DNA from: DASUBV01 sp035763085
GTDB lineage: Bacteria; Actinomycetota; Actinomycetes; Streptosporangiales; Streptosporangiaceae
NCBI GenBank assembly: GCA_035763085.1
Contig: DASUBV010000378.1
Coordinates: forward strand, 1 to 39,346
Reading direction: 5' to 3'
Length of the DNA stretch: 39,346 nucleotides
Part shown: piece by piece, positions 15,990 through 24,568 of the stretch
Position numbering within the stretch: the first letter of the stretch is position 1
Layout: each line of letters starts with the position of its first letter
The notes under the pieces: model-generated
What the model saw: the letters and a program-made list of their open reading frames with translations, nothing else
Told to the model about the DNA's origin: nothing
Databases searched by the model: none
Position numbers and translations under genes: made by a program

Positions 15990-17111
15990 ATGCACCTAGC
16001 AGAGTTACTCGCTCGCCGACCGGTGCCAGCCGCCGCGGTGTTCCTGGCCATCACCCGGCGCTGCCCGCTCCGCTGCGCGCACTGCTCGACGATGTCGGAG
16101 GCGACCTCGCCCCAGCAGCCGGCCGCGCTGCTGCAGCGTTTCGTCGAGTCCTTTTCCCTGGCCGACCATCCGGAGTTCGTGCTCATCACCGGGGGCGAGC
16201 CGCTGCTGCGGCCCCGGCTGGTCGCCGCCCTGGCCCGGGCCGCGCGCTGCGCCGGCACCCGCAGCTACGTGCTGACCGGCGCGTTCTTCGCCCGCAGCGG
16301 ACGGACGCCCGCCGCGATCACGGCCGCCCTCGAGTCGGCGGACCACGTCGCGGTCAGCATCGACCGCTTCCACGAGGCAGAGGTGCCCCGGCCGCAGGCC
16401 TTCCGGGTTCTGCACGACCTGCTGGCCGCCGGCCGCGATGTCAGCATCCAGGCCTGCGGGACAGGGCCCGGCGATCCCTACCTCGCGGCACTGACCGATG
16501 ACGTCCGGCGCGAGTTCGGGGCGCGCGTGCCGATGCTTGTCACGGCCGTGCTTCCCGTCGGCCGGGGGCGGGCCTGGCTCCCCGGCCCGCCCGCCCTGGG
16601 CGCGCCCGCTGCCGCAGGCGGGCCGGGCCCGATTCCCCCGGCCGCCCCCTGCGACCTGGCCGCCTGGCCGGTCGTCGGCTTCGACGGCACCATAACCGCG
16701 TGCTGCAACCAGGATGTGCTCGATACCCGCCCGGTCCCTGAGCACCTGCGACTCGGCCACATAGCGTCGCAGAGCTGGCCGGAGGTGCGCCGCCGGTGCG
16801 TGTCGTCGCCCGTCCTGCGAGCGCTCCGGACGCGAGGACCGCGGCAGCTCGCGCATCGCCTCGCCGGGCCGGGCCAGCCGCCGGCCGGCGCCACCTACTG
16901 CGGCACGTGCCGCTTCCTGCCGGGCACGCCCGCGGGCCTGCGCGCCCTCGCGGCCGAAGCCGATCAGCCGGCCGCCCGGCTGATCGAGGAGCAGGCCCTG
17001 GCGCTGCAGCTGGCCGCGGGGCCGGTCAGCTTCGCCCGCCGGCATGGCGATCCGACGCGAGCAGAGCAGATCCTGTCCGGCCTGGCCGGGCCGCCCCCCG
17101 GAGCGGCGTGA
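15990..17111 (+). CDS. Radical SAM protein, paralogue A of tandem pair
   Basis: A 373-residue radical SAM enzyme with Cys25, Cys29 and Cys32 in CPLRCAHC, and LITGGEPLL as the SAM motif. VSIDRFHEAEVP corresponds to the LSTD-x-(F/Y)H segment of its relatives. After a Pro/Gly/Ala-rich linker comes CDLAAWPVVGFDGTITACCN and later CGTC, five Cys residues that could hold an auxiliary Fe-S cluster. The ATG has GGGAGGCC upstream. Its stop overlaps the next radical SAM start by one base (TGATG). It opens the large plus-strand operon. The close similarity of its motifs to the next gene indicates tandem duplication followed by divergence, perhaps as partners acting in sequence. Confidence 0.9.
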   Translation: MHLAELLARRPVPAAAVFLAITRRCPLRCAHCSTMSEATSPQQPAALLQRFVESFSLADHPEFVLITGGEPLLRPRLVAALARAARCAGTRSYVLTGAFFARSGRTPAAITAALESADHVAVSIDRFHEAEVPRPQAFRVLHDLLAAGRDVSIQACGTGPGDPYLAALTDDVRREFGARVPMLVTAVLPVGRGRAWLPGPPALGAPAAAGGPGPIPPAAPCDLAAWPVVGFDGTITACCNQDVLDTRPVPEHLRLGHIASQSWPEVRRRCVSSPVLRALRTRGPRQLAHRLAGPGQPPAGATYCGTCRFLPGTPAGLRALAAEADQPAARLIEEQALALQLAAGPVSFARRHGDPTRAEQILSGLAGPPPGAA

Positions 17112-18130
17112 TGGAGGCGATGACGCTGGCGGCGGCCGACCAGCTGCGGGCCCAGCCCGGCCGGGCGGTCCTGCTCTACCTCACCGACCGCTGTCCGGTC
17201 GGCTGCGCGCACTGCTCGGTGAGCGCCCTTCCCCGCGGGCCGCGGCCGGCCCCCGGCGGCGGCCTCGAGCTGGTCGAGCGCCTGGTGGCCGGGCTGTGCC
17301 GGCTGGAGCGCCTGCGCCTGGTGGGCATCTCCGGCGGCGAGCCGTTCCTGGAGCGCCGCGCGCTGCAGGCGGTCACGGCCAGGCTGACGGAGGCGGGGAA
17401 GCAGCTGGTCCTGTACACCAGCGGCAGCTGGGGCCGCGACGACGGCACGGCGCCGCGGTGGACCCGGGACGTCCTGGCCCGTGCGTCCTGCGTGGTGCTG
17501 AGTACGGACAGCTATCACGCCGCGCGCATCCCGCAGGCCCGGTACCGGGCCGCGCTGCGGGCGGCGGCGGCGGCCGGGAGCTGGATCGCCGTCCAGGTCA
17601 TCGGCACGCCCGCGCAGACCGCGGAGGCCGAGCGACTGCTGGCCGCCGCGCTCGGCTCGTCCTGGCGGGACCGCGCAGAGGTCCGCGGCACCGCGCTGGT
17701 GCCGCGCGGCCGCGCGGCCGCGCTGGCAGCGGCGCCGGCCGGCCAGCCGGGACGCTCCTTCGGGAGCTGCCGCCTGGCCCGGGCTCCGGTCGTCCGCTAC
17801 GACGGGCGGCTCACCGCCTGCTGCAACGAGGATGTGGTGACGGGCGGCGGCCCGGCGGCGCTGCACGCCCGGGCGCGGGAGCCGGCGGAGCTGCGCGCGG
17901 CCCTCGGTGCCATGGAGCACAATCCGTTCCTCGCGGCTGTCGCCGGCGTCGGGCCCGGCGCCCTGACCAGCCTGCCGCGCTACCGCGAGCAGGGCGAGCA
18001 GGCCTACCCCGGCATCTGCTCGCTGTGCTGGGCGCTGCTCGACCGGGGCGCAGACCGGGATCCAGCCGTGCGGGCCGTCGCCCTGGTGACGGGGCGGCCC
18101 GATGACGTCATCGGGGGGCGGCCCCGGTGA
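17111..18130 (+). CDS. Radical SAM protein, paralogue B of tandem pair
   Basis: A 339-residue radical SAM enzyme. Cys28, Cys32 and Cys35 (CPVGCAHC) are the cluster ligands and ISGGEPFL the SAM motif. VLSTDSYHAARIP and YDGRLTACCNEDV align with the same parts of the protein at 15990, and CSLC near the C-terminus matches that protein's CGTC. Both shared blocks are also found in the enzyme at 12680. The start at 17111 is coupled to the upstream stop, and its own stop overlaps the GTG of the next gene (GTGA). The strict coupling predicts co-production with the haem-oxygenase-like protein. Confidence 0.9.
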   Translation: MEAMTLAAADQLRAQPGRAVLLYLTDRCPVGCAHCSVSALPRGPRPAPGGGLELVERLVAGLCRLERLRLVGISGGEPFLERRALQAVTARLTEAGKQLVLYTSGSWGRDDGTAPRWTRDVLARASCVVLSTDSYHAARIPQARYRAALRAAAAAGSWIAVQVIGTPAQTAEAERLLAAALGSSWRDRAEVRGTALVPRGRAAALAAAPAGQPGRSFGSCRLARAPVVRYDGRLTACCNEDVVTGGGPAALHARAREPAELRAALGAMEHNPFLAAVAGVGPGALTSLPRYREQGEQAYPGICSLCWALLDRGADRDPAVRAVALVTGRPDDVIGGRPR

Positions 18131-18804
18131 CCGCCGCCAGCCTCGTCCGCCCGGTGCTGTGGCTGACGGTCCCGGCCGTGCGGGGCGCCGCCCATGCGCT
18201 GTGGACCGAACCCGGGCTGCGGGAGCGGTATCCCGGCTACCTCAGCGCCATGCACGGGCTCGTCTGCGCCTCGGTCCCGCTGATGGAGGCCGCGGTCGAG
18301 GCCTGCGGCAGCCTGCCGGCCGGCGACCCGGCCGGCCGGCCGCTGGCCGACTACTTCGCGGCGCACATCGCCGAGGAACGGGGTCACGACGACTGGCTTC
18401 TGGAGGATCTGGCCGTGCTGGGGGTCACGCGGCCCGGCGCGCTGCTCGACCCCGCCGTGCGGGAGGACATCGCCGCGCTGGCCGGCGCGCAGTACTACCT
18501 GGTCCGCCACAGTCACCCGGCCTGCCTGCTCGGGTACATATCCGTCCTGGAAGGGTGCCCGCCGGACGCCCAGGTGGCTGGCCGGCTGCCCCTGCTCACG
18601 GGCTGGCCGGCGGCCGCGTTCCGCACCCTGGCCCAGCATGCCGCCCTGGACCCGGGTCACGAGCAGGAGCTGATCGACCTGCTGGAGATCCTGCCGCTGA
18701 GCCCCGTGGTGACGGCCGAGGTGGCGCGGAACGCGGCCTACACAGCCGTGCGAGCAGCGCGCCTGCTGCGCCGCCTGGCCGGGCCGCCGGGAGGCTCGCG
18801 ATGA
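18127..18804 (+). CDS. Haem-oxygenase-like di-iron (HDO-type) redox protein
   Basis: A 225-residue all-helical protein. It shows the ligand pattern of the iron-containing redox enzyme/HDO group: AEERGHDDW (Glu83 or Glu84, His87), HSHPACLLGYISVLEG (His130, Glu142), and HAALDPGHEQEL (His171, Asp175, His178). Together these fit a three-His, three-carboxylate di-iron site. Known HDO enzymes oxidise amino-acid-derived substrates (N-oxygenation, desaturation, C-C cleavage). It starts at GTG 18127, inside the stop of the radical SAM gene, and is followed by an ATGA overlap. A PqqC/TenA-like role without metal is less likely given the six ligands. Confidence 0.8.
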   Translation: MTAASLVRPVLWLTVPAVRGAAHALWTEPGLRERYPGYLSAMHGLVCASVPLMEAAVEACGSLPAGDPAGRPLADYFAAHIAEERGHDDWLLEDLAVLGVTRPGALLDPAVREDIAALAGAQYYLVRHSHPACLLGYISVLEGCPPDAQVAGRLPLLTGWPAAAFRTLAQHAALDPGHEQELIDLLEILPLSPVVTAEVARNAAYTAVRAARLLRRLAGPPGGSR

Positions 18805-21800
18805 CGTGTCTCGCCTGCCAGTCCAGCGTTCCCGATGGCGCGCGCTTCTGCCCCCAGTGCGGATCGGCGGTCGCATCCGCCGCCGCCGCCCCGCGCGAGC
18901 TGCGGAAAACCGTCACGGTCCTGTTCTGCGACATGGCCGACTCGACGGCCCTCAGCGGCCGCCTCGACCCGGAGTCGCTGCGGGAGGTCATGGTCCGCTA
19001 CTACGCGCTCATGCGGGACTGCCTCGAGCGCCACGGCGGCACCGTCGAGAAGTTCATCGGCGACGCGGTCGTGGCCGTCTTCGGGGTCCCGGTGCTGCAC
19101 GAGGACGACGCGCAGCGGGCGCTGCACGCGGCGCTGGAGATGCTCAGCGCCGTGCAGGCCCTCAACAGCGATCTGCGCACCCTGATCGGGGTGGAGATCG
19201 GCATCCGCATCGGCGTGAATACCGGCGAGGTCGTCGCCGCCGAGGATGCCCAGTCGGGCCAGGTGCTGGCCGCAGGCGAGGTCATGAACGTCGCGGCGCG
19301 GTTCCAGCAGCATGCCGCCCCGGGCCAGGTCATCCTCGGCCCGGTGACCCGGATCCTGGCCGCGGGCGACTTCGCCTGCGTCTCGGTGGGCGACCTCACC
19401 CTGAAGGGCAAGGCCGAGCCGGTGCCGGCCTGGCGCCTGGCGGGCACGGCGCCGCCAGCGGCAGGCCGCTTTGCCGATTCCGGCCTGCCATTCTTCGGCC
19501 GCACTGCTGAGCTGGCGCAGCTCAGAGAAGGCTGGGCGCAGGCGGTCAGCGCGGCTAGCGGCCAGCTGGTCCTGCTGCAGGGCGAGGCCGGCGTGGGCAA
19601 GACCAGGCTGGCCGCCGAGCTCGCGGCGCAGGCAGGTGAGCTCGGCGGCCTGGTGGGAACTGGGCGCTGCCGGCCCTACGGCGAGGGCCGGCCGCTGCTC
19701 GCCCTGGGCGAGGCACTGCGGCAGATCGTGGACGCGGCCCGCGACGACGGTGTCCTGGGCGCCGCGCACAGCCCTGATGTCGGCGAGGCACTGGCGTATC
19801 TCGGAACTGGCCTGCTCCGCGACGGATCGCCGGGCGAGCTGCCCGGCCAGCTCGCCTGGGCCGCCGCCCTGGTGCTGGAGACGATCGGCCGCCGCCGCCC
19901 CGTTCTGCTCATCGTCGACGACCTGCACGCGGCCAAGCCGGTTCTCCTCGACTTCCTGGACCAGATGGTCGGCCGGATCGCCGGAGCCCCTGTGCTCGTG
20001 CTCGGGGTGGGGCGGCTGGAGCTGCTCGAGGAGCCACCGGACTGGGTCCGCGGCCGGCCGGGCGTGAGCGTGCTGTCCCTGGAGCCGCTGAGCACCGAGG
20101 AGGCCGGGCTCTTCCTCGCGGCGCTGACCGAGGTCGCCGCGCACCGGGCCGGGCTGACGGAGCAGATCATCGAGCGGGCAGGCGGGAATCCCTTCTTCCT
20201 GGAGCAGCTCGCCGCTATCACCGATCAGTTCGGCACCGATGCGCTGCCGCCCACCGTGCAGTCGGTCATCGCGGCCCGGCTCGACTTGCTCGATCAGGCA
20301 GAGCATGAGGTGCTGCTGCGCGCGGCCGTCCCGGGAAGCCGGTTCTCAGCTCCTGAGCTGGGGGCGCTCCTTGGCGCGGAGCCGCCGGTCATCGATCCGC
20401 CCGAACGGGTGCTCAGCGTGCTGACCCGGCGCCGGCTGATCGAGGCCGAGCGCTCCGCAGCCGGGTACCGCTTCTGCGGCGTGCTGATCCGCGACGTGGC
20501 CTATAACACCCTGTCCAAGCGGGCCCGGCTGCATTACCACGAGGTGCTGGCGCGCTGGTACCGGCGGCGCACGCAGAGCCTGGACCTGGCCGGCCTGCAC
20601 CTCGAGCGCGCCTACCACCTGGTCGGCGAGCTGCACCCAGCCGACCGGCGCGTGCAGCTGCTCCGGACCGAGGCCGCCCAGACCCTCGCCCTGGCCGGTG
20701 CCCGCGCGCTGCGCAGCGGCGACCTGCACTGGGCCGCCGACCTGCTGGCCCGGGCCCATGACCTGCACGATGCGGCCGCCCCGGAGCGGACGGCCGTCGG
20801 CGTCCACCTCGCCGAGGCGCGGCTGCTGCTCGGGGCCGACCCGCACGCCCAGCAGACGCTGCTTGGCCTGGCCAACCAGGCCGCTGCGGCCGGTGATCAG
20901 CGCACGGCGTCACACGCCCGGCTGCTGCTGGCCGCGCTGGAGCTGCCCGGGCCGTCGGCCGTCGCCGACGCGCTGGCCACCGTGCCCGTCTTCGAGGCCG
21001 CCGGGGATCACCTGGGCCTGGCCCGCGCCTGGCTGCGGGTTGCGCAGCTGCGCCAGCTCGGCGGGCGCTACCAGGAGGCGGAGGACGTGCTGCGGCGGGC
21101 GCTGCGGCATGCCCTGCGGGCCGACGCCCAGCTTGAGCTGGCCACCATCATCGGCGGCCTGGCCACGTCGCTGTGGCGCGGCCCCGCCCCGGTCAAGGCG
21201 GCACTGGCCGGATGCCGCGCGCTGCTCGCCGAGCACGGCGCCGGGCACCGGGCCGCCCGGGCGACAGCCAACTGCCCGCAGGCGGTGCTGCTCGGCTACC
21301 GCGGCGAGTACGGCACGGCGCGCGCGCTGGTGCAGGACTCGATCCGGATCATCCAGGAGCTCGGGCACGCCTACGGAGCAGCGACCATGACGATCTTCGC
21401 CGCCGCCGTCGAGGGCCTGGCCGGGCGCTGGGACACTGCCGAGGAGCTGCTGCGCGAGGCCGCCGAGAGCAGCCGCGGCAGCGGCGACGCGCTCAGCTTC
21501 GCCGCGGCGGCCGCCGCGCTGGCCCGGGCGTGCCTGGAGCAGGGCCATTACGGCGCCGCACTCGACACCGCCGAGTCGCTCGCGGCGACCGGTGACCCGT
21601 TCCTCGATGCCGAGATCTACGGAGTCAGGGCGCGGGTCCTGGCTGCCCGCGGCGATCAGGAGCTGGCCCTGGGCGCGGTGGAGCAGGCCCTGGCGGCAGC
21701 GGCCGTCACCGACTCCACCGTCTGCCAGGCCGCCGCGGAGCTCGACCGGGCCCACGTCCTGCGGGCCTGCGGCGACCCGGCGGCGGGCGCTGCTGCGGCC

Positions 21801-21926
21801 GCCGCGGGCCAGCTCTACCGGGCTAAGGGCCATCTCGTCGGCATGCGCTGGGCGGCCTCGTTCGGTGCGCCGGCGCTGGCCGCCCCGCCGTCGCCGGCCA
21901 CGCCGGGCCACCAGGGCGCGGCATGA
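18801..21926 (+). CDS. Class III nucleotidyl cyclase-ATPase-TPR regulator
   Basis: A 1041-residue multidomain protein. A zinc-ribbon (Cys3, Cys6, Cys17, Cys20) leads. A class III cyclase domain spans about 35-215, with metal Asp44 (LFCDMADST) and Asp88 (IGDAVVAVFG), Lys84, and NVAARFQQ (Asn163, Arg167). So the catalytic set looks intact and cAMP or cGMP synthesis is possible. An AAA/STAND ATPase follows, with P-loop GEAGVGKT at 261-268 and a LLIVDDL Walker B. The remaining half is Ala-rich TPR-like helices. Unlike some relatives it has no C-terminal HTH. It starts and ends in ATGA overlaps, so a signalling protein is embedded within a biosynthetic operon. Confidence 0.9.
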   Translation: MTCLACQSSVPDGARFCPQCGSAVASAAAAPRELRKTVTVLFCDMADSTALSGRLDPESLREVMVRYYALMRDCLERHGGTVEKFIGDAVVAVFGVPVLHEDDAQRALHAALEMLSAVQALNSDLRTLIGVEIGIRIGVNTGEVVAAEDAQSGQVLAAGEVMNVAARFQQHAAPGQVILGPVTRILAAGDFACVSVGDLTLKGKAEPVPAWRLAGTAPPAAGRFADSGLPFFGRTAELAQLREGWAQAVSAASGQLVLLQGEAGVGKTRLAAELAAQAGELGGLVGTGRCRPYGEGRPLLALGEALRQIVDAARDDGVLGAAHSPDVGEALAYLGTGLLRDGSPGELPGQLAWAAALVLETIGRRRPVLLIVDDLHAAKPVLLDFLDQMVGRIAGAPVLVLGVGRLELLEEPPDWVRGRPGVSVLSLEPLSTEEAGLFLAALTEVAAHRAGLTEQIIERAGGNPFFLEQLAAITDQFGTDALPPTVQSVIAARLDLLDQAEHEVLLRAAVPGSRFSAPELGALLGAEPPVIDPPERVLSVLTRRRLIEAERSAAGYRFCGVLIRDVAYNTLSKRARLHYHEVLARWYRRRTQSLDLAGLHLERAYHLVGELHPADRRVQLLRTEAAQTLALAGARALRSGDLHWAADLLARAHDLHDAAAPERTAVGVHLAEARLLLGADPHAQQTLLGLANQAAAAGDQRTASHARLLLAALELPGPSAVADALATVPVFEAAGDHLGLARAWLRVAQLRQLGGRYQEAEDVLRRALRHALRADAQLELATIIGGLATSLWRGPAPVKAALAGCRALLAEHGAGHRAARATANCPQAVLLGYRGEYGTARALVQDSIRIIQELGHAYGAATMTIFAAAVEGLAGRWDTAEELLREAAESSRGSGDALSFAAAAAALARACLEQGHYGAALDTAESLAATGDPFLDAEIYGVRARVLAARGDQELALGAVEQALAAAAVTDSTVCQAAAELDRAHVLRACGDPAAGAAAAAAGQLYRAKGHLVGMRWAASFGAPALAAPPSPATPGHQGAA

Positions 21927-22768
21927 ACGCCGACTGGGCCGGCCAGCCCGGCGGCGCTCCCCCGCTGACCTGGAACACCGGCGGCCGGACCGTGGCCGAG
22001 CTGACCGTCCGGTCTGACTGGCCGGAGGTAGTCACCCGGGAGTGGGCCTGGGGCGGGTCGTCCGGGCGCGGCATCCGCGTCTGCGTCGTGGACAGCGGGA
22101 TCGAGGGAGATCATCCCGGTGTCGGCCCGGTGCAGGGCTCGTTCGCCGTCACCGCCGGGGCCGGGGGCGAGCTCGGCGTCGTGCCAGTCGCCGACAGTGA
22201 CAGCTGCGGGCACGGCACCGCCTGCGCCAGCGTGATCCGCTCGCTGGCGCCGGAATGCGAGCTCTATAGCGTCCGGGTGATCGGAGAACGCTACAGCGCC
22301 ACCGGTGACGCGTTCATTGCCGGGCTGCGCTGGGTCGCGGCGCAGGGCTTCGACGTGGTGAACCTCAGTCTGTCGACCACCCGCCGCCGCTTTGCCGAGG
22401 CCCTGCACGCCGCCGCCGACCAGGCCTACTTCACCGGCGCTGTCGTGGTAGCGGCCGCGCACAACACACCCGTGGAGAGCTTCCCCTGGCGGTTCGCCTC
22501 GGTGATATCCGTCGGCAGCCACTCCGCGCGCGACCCCGGCCTCGTGCTCTACAACCCGAGCCCGCCGGTGGAGTTCTTCGCCTATGGCACTGACGTCGAC
22601 GTGGCCTGGCCTGGAGGTCAGCGAACCCGGATCACCGGCAACAGCTTCGCCGCTCCGCACGTCGCCGGATACTGCGCGCTCGCCAAGAGCAAGCACCCTG
22701 GCCTGGCCCCCTTCCAGATGAAGAGCCTGCTGTACCTGACATCTGACAACGTGAAAGGGATGGCATGA
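21923..22768 (+). CDS. Cytosolic subtilisin-like (S8) protease, probable maturation enzyme
   Basis: A 281-residue S8 protease. The triad is visible: Asp57 (VVDSGIEGDHPG), His97 (CGHGTACA) and Ser241 (GNSFAAPHVAG), with oxyanion Asn181 (AAAHNTP). There is no signal peptide and no prodomain, and it is shorter than secreted subtilisins, so it most likely works inside the cell. Small cytosolic S8 proteases are known in RiPP loci as leader-removing maturases (for example in cyanobactin and some lanthipeptide systems). Overlap-coupled on both sides (ATGA at 21923 and 22765). It is a good candidate to cleave P1, P2 or P3. Confidence 0.9.
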   Translation: MNADWAGQPGGAPPLTWNTGGRTVAELTVRSDWPEVVTREWAWGGSSGRGIRVCVVDSGIEGDHPGVGPVQGSFAVTAGAGGELGVVPVADSDSCGHGTACASVIRSLAPECELYSVRVIGERYSATGDAFIAGLRWVAAQGFDVVNLSLSTTRRRFAEALHAAADQAYFTGAVVVAAAHNTPVESFPWRFASVISVGSHSARDPGLVLYNPSPPVEFFAYGTDVDVAWPGGQRTRITGNSFAAPHVAGYCALAKSKHPGLAPFQMKSLLYLTSDNVKGMA

Positions 22769-23415
22769 ACGAGAACCGCAGCCAGCTGGCCGCCGCGGCC
22801 GCCTTCCTCGGCGAGGCGGAGCACGACCACCAGGACCTGCTGGCCTCCGTCGTCACCGTGGCGCGGGCACTGTTCGGGGCCGCGGCCGCCTCCGTCTTCC
22901 TGCTCGACGAGGAGCCGGGCGAGCTGGTATTCGAGGCCGTCTCCGGCGCCGGTGAGGACCAGCTGGTCGGCCAGCGATTCCCGGCCTCCCGCGGCATCGC
23001 CGGCTGGGTCCTGGGCGCGCAGGAGCCTCTGGTGGTCTCGGACCTGGCGGACAATCCCGTCTTCGCCAGGGACGTCGCCGAGACCACCGGCTACGTGCCC
23101 CGGTCGCTCATGGCCGCGCCGCTGCAGCGCGGCGGGGAGACCATCGGGGTGATGGAGGTGCTCGACCCGGCCCCCAGCACGGCCAGCCCGCTCGATGCCG
23201 CCGACCTGCTGACCATGTTCGCCGGGCAGGCTGCCGTCGCGCTCGCGGTCATCCAGCGCAATCGCCGCGCCTACGCGATGTTCGCCGCCGATGAGGGCGA
23301 CCGCAGCGAGCTCACCCAGATGGCCCGGCTGCTGGACGACCTCGGCGCCGATCAGCGCGCCGCGGGCGTGAGCCTCCTGGACACGCTGCACCGGCTGCTG
23401 TCGGCGGCCAGGTGA
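22765..23415 (+). CDS. GAF-domain protein
   Basis: A 216-residue protein. Residues about 15-165 form a GAF sensor domain: ALFGAAAASVFLLDE, GQRFPASRGIAGWVLG, ADNPVFARDVAETTGYVPRS and MAAPLQRGGETIGVMEVLD are typical. There is no kinase, HTH or phosphatase domain, and the last 50 residues are helical. It probably binds a small molecule or cyclic nucleotide and regulates a partner, possibly the cyclase three genes upstream; this is inference. It is coupled to the protease gene by ATGA. Confidence 0.85.
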   Translation: MNENRSQLAAAAAFLGEAEHDHQDLLASVVTVARALFGAAAASVFLLDEEPGELVFEAVSGAGEDQLVGQRFPASRGIAGWVLGAQEPLVVSDLADNPVFARDVAETTGYVPRSLMAAPLQRGGETIGVMEVLDPAPSTASPLDAADLLTMFAGQAAVALAVIQRNRRAYAMFAADEGDRSELTQMARLLDDLGADQRAAGVSLLDTLHRLLSAAR

Positions 23416-23428
23416 GACACCGGGACCA

Positions 23429-23447
23429 CGGAGCCGGGCGGGCTCCG
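23429..23447 (+). terminator. Hairpin between GAF and KAS-III-like genes
   Basis: A 7-bp perfect stem (23429-23435 with 23441-23447, 5-nt loop) lies in the 62-nt gap after the GAF gene. This is the first real break in an otherwise overlapping gene chain. It could attenuate read-through into the acyltransferase gene. No T-tract follows. Confidence 0.4.
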
Positions 23448-23477
23448 CACGGCTGATGGAAGAACGGAGGGAATCCC

Positions 23478-24494
23478 ATGCGCTTCGACCCGCCGCTCAA
23501 GATCGCCGCCGCCGAGGTGTGGCTGCCGGAGGACTGCGAGACCGTCATCGAGGCGGTCCGCGCCGGAAAGCTCGAGCCCGAGCGGGCGGCCCGCAACGAC
23601 TACGTGCAGCTGACTGTCAGCGACCTGGCGCCGCCGCAGATGGCGGTGCGCGCAGCCGCCGGCGCACTGGAGCAGGCGGAGATCAGCCGGGCAGAGGTGA
23701 GCCTGCTTATCCACTCCTGGACCTACTACCAGGGCCAGGATTACTGGGAGCCGGTGCATTACATCCTCCACGAGCTCGGCCTGACCTCCGCGGTCCCGCT
23801 CGGTGTCAGTCTCGGCTGCAACGGCGGATTCGCCGCTGTCGAGACCGCGGCCTGCCGGCTGGCGGCCGGCGGCGGGCAGACGGCGGTGATCACGACCGCG
23901 GAGAGGTTCTGCCCGCCGCGCTTCGACCGGTGGCGGTCCAACCTCAATGTCAGCTACGGCGACAGCGGGACGGCGCTGGTCCTCGACGCCGAGCGCGGCC
24001 CGTTCGAGCTGCTCAGCACGGCGAGCGTGACCGATGCGCGGTTCGAGGCGATGTACCGGGGCTCAGCACCCTGGAACCGGGTTCCGTTTGAGCACGCCGG
24101 GACAGTCGATGTCGGGTCCCAGATCAGGAGGTTCATGGCCGCCGGCCACGGCCCGCGGTTCGGCGCGCTGACCGCCGCGGCGGTGCTGGAGGCTGTCCGG
24201 TCGGCGCTGGCCCTGGCGGACCTGGCCCCGGATGACCCGAGGATCCGGGTCATCGCCCCGCCGCGGTTCGGGGCGGAGATGATCCTGCACTCCTACACCT
24301 ATGTCCTGGCCGGGCTCACCAAGGCCGAGATAGTGAACCTGGGCCGGGGTACCGGGCACCTGGGCTCCGGCGACATGACCGCCAACCTCGCCGACCTCGC
24401 GCGCGGGCAGGTCCTGAAGCCCGGCCAGATCGCCTTGATGCTGTCAGCGACCGCCGGCTTCAGCTGGTCCTGCATGGTGGTGCGCGCGTCATGA
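23478..24494 (+). CDS. KAS-III-like acyltransferase (thiolase fold)
   Basis: A 338-residue protein with the KAS III fold and the nucleophile Cys114 in SLGCNGGFAAVE. The usual His of the VPHQAN motif is not there: the matching stretch reads IAPPRFGAE. The Asn motif is replaced by GHLGSGD, with Asp299. Asp in place of Asn is, from memory, known from KAS-III-like acyltransferases such as CerJ, which move acyl groups to oxygen or nitrogen rather than condense them. So acylation of a peptide or sugar is likelier than fatty-acid initiation, with the His loss unexplained. No acyl carrier protein gene is seen nearby. The ribosome site is CGGAGGGAA. Confidence 0.82.
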   Translation: MRFDPPLKIAAAEVWLPEDCETVIEAVRAGKLEPERAARNDYVQLTVSDLAPPQMAVRAAAGALEQAEISRAEVSLLIHSWTYYQGQDYWEPVHYILHELGLTSAVPLGVSLGCNGGFAAVETAACRLAAGGGQTAVITTAERFCPPRFDRWRSNLNVSYGDSGTALVLDAERGPFELLSTASVTDARFEAMYRGSAPWNRVPFEHAGTVDVGSQIRRFMAAGHGPRFGALTAAAVLEAVRSALALADLAPDDPRIRVIAPPRFGAEMILHSYTYVLAGLTKAEIVNLGRGTGHLGSGDMTANLADLARGQVLKPGQIALMLSATAGFSWSCMVVRAS

Positions 24495-24568
24495 CCGGAT
24501 CGCGCGCGGGCGCCCGGGGCGGGCCGGCCCCGGCGCGGCCGGCCGTGTAGCTCACCAGGGGGCGTGCA

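Noticed and set aside
15990..18130. Tandem radical SAM genes as one frameshifted gene
   Set aside because: Each has its own CxxxCxxC, GGEP and C-terminal Cys segments, so they are complete paralogues.
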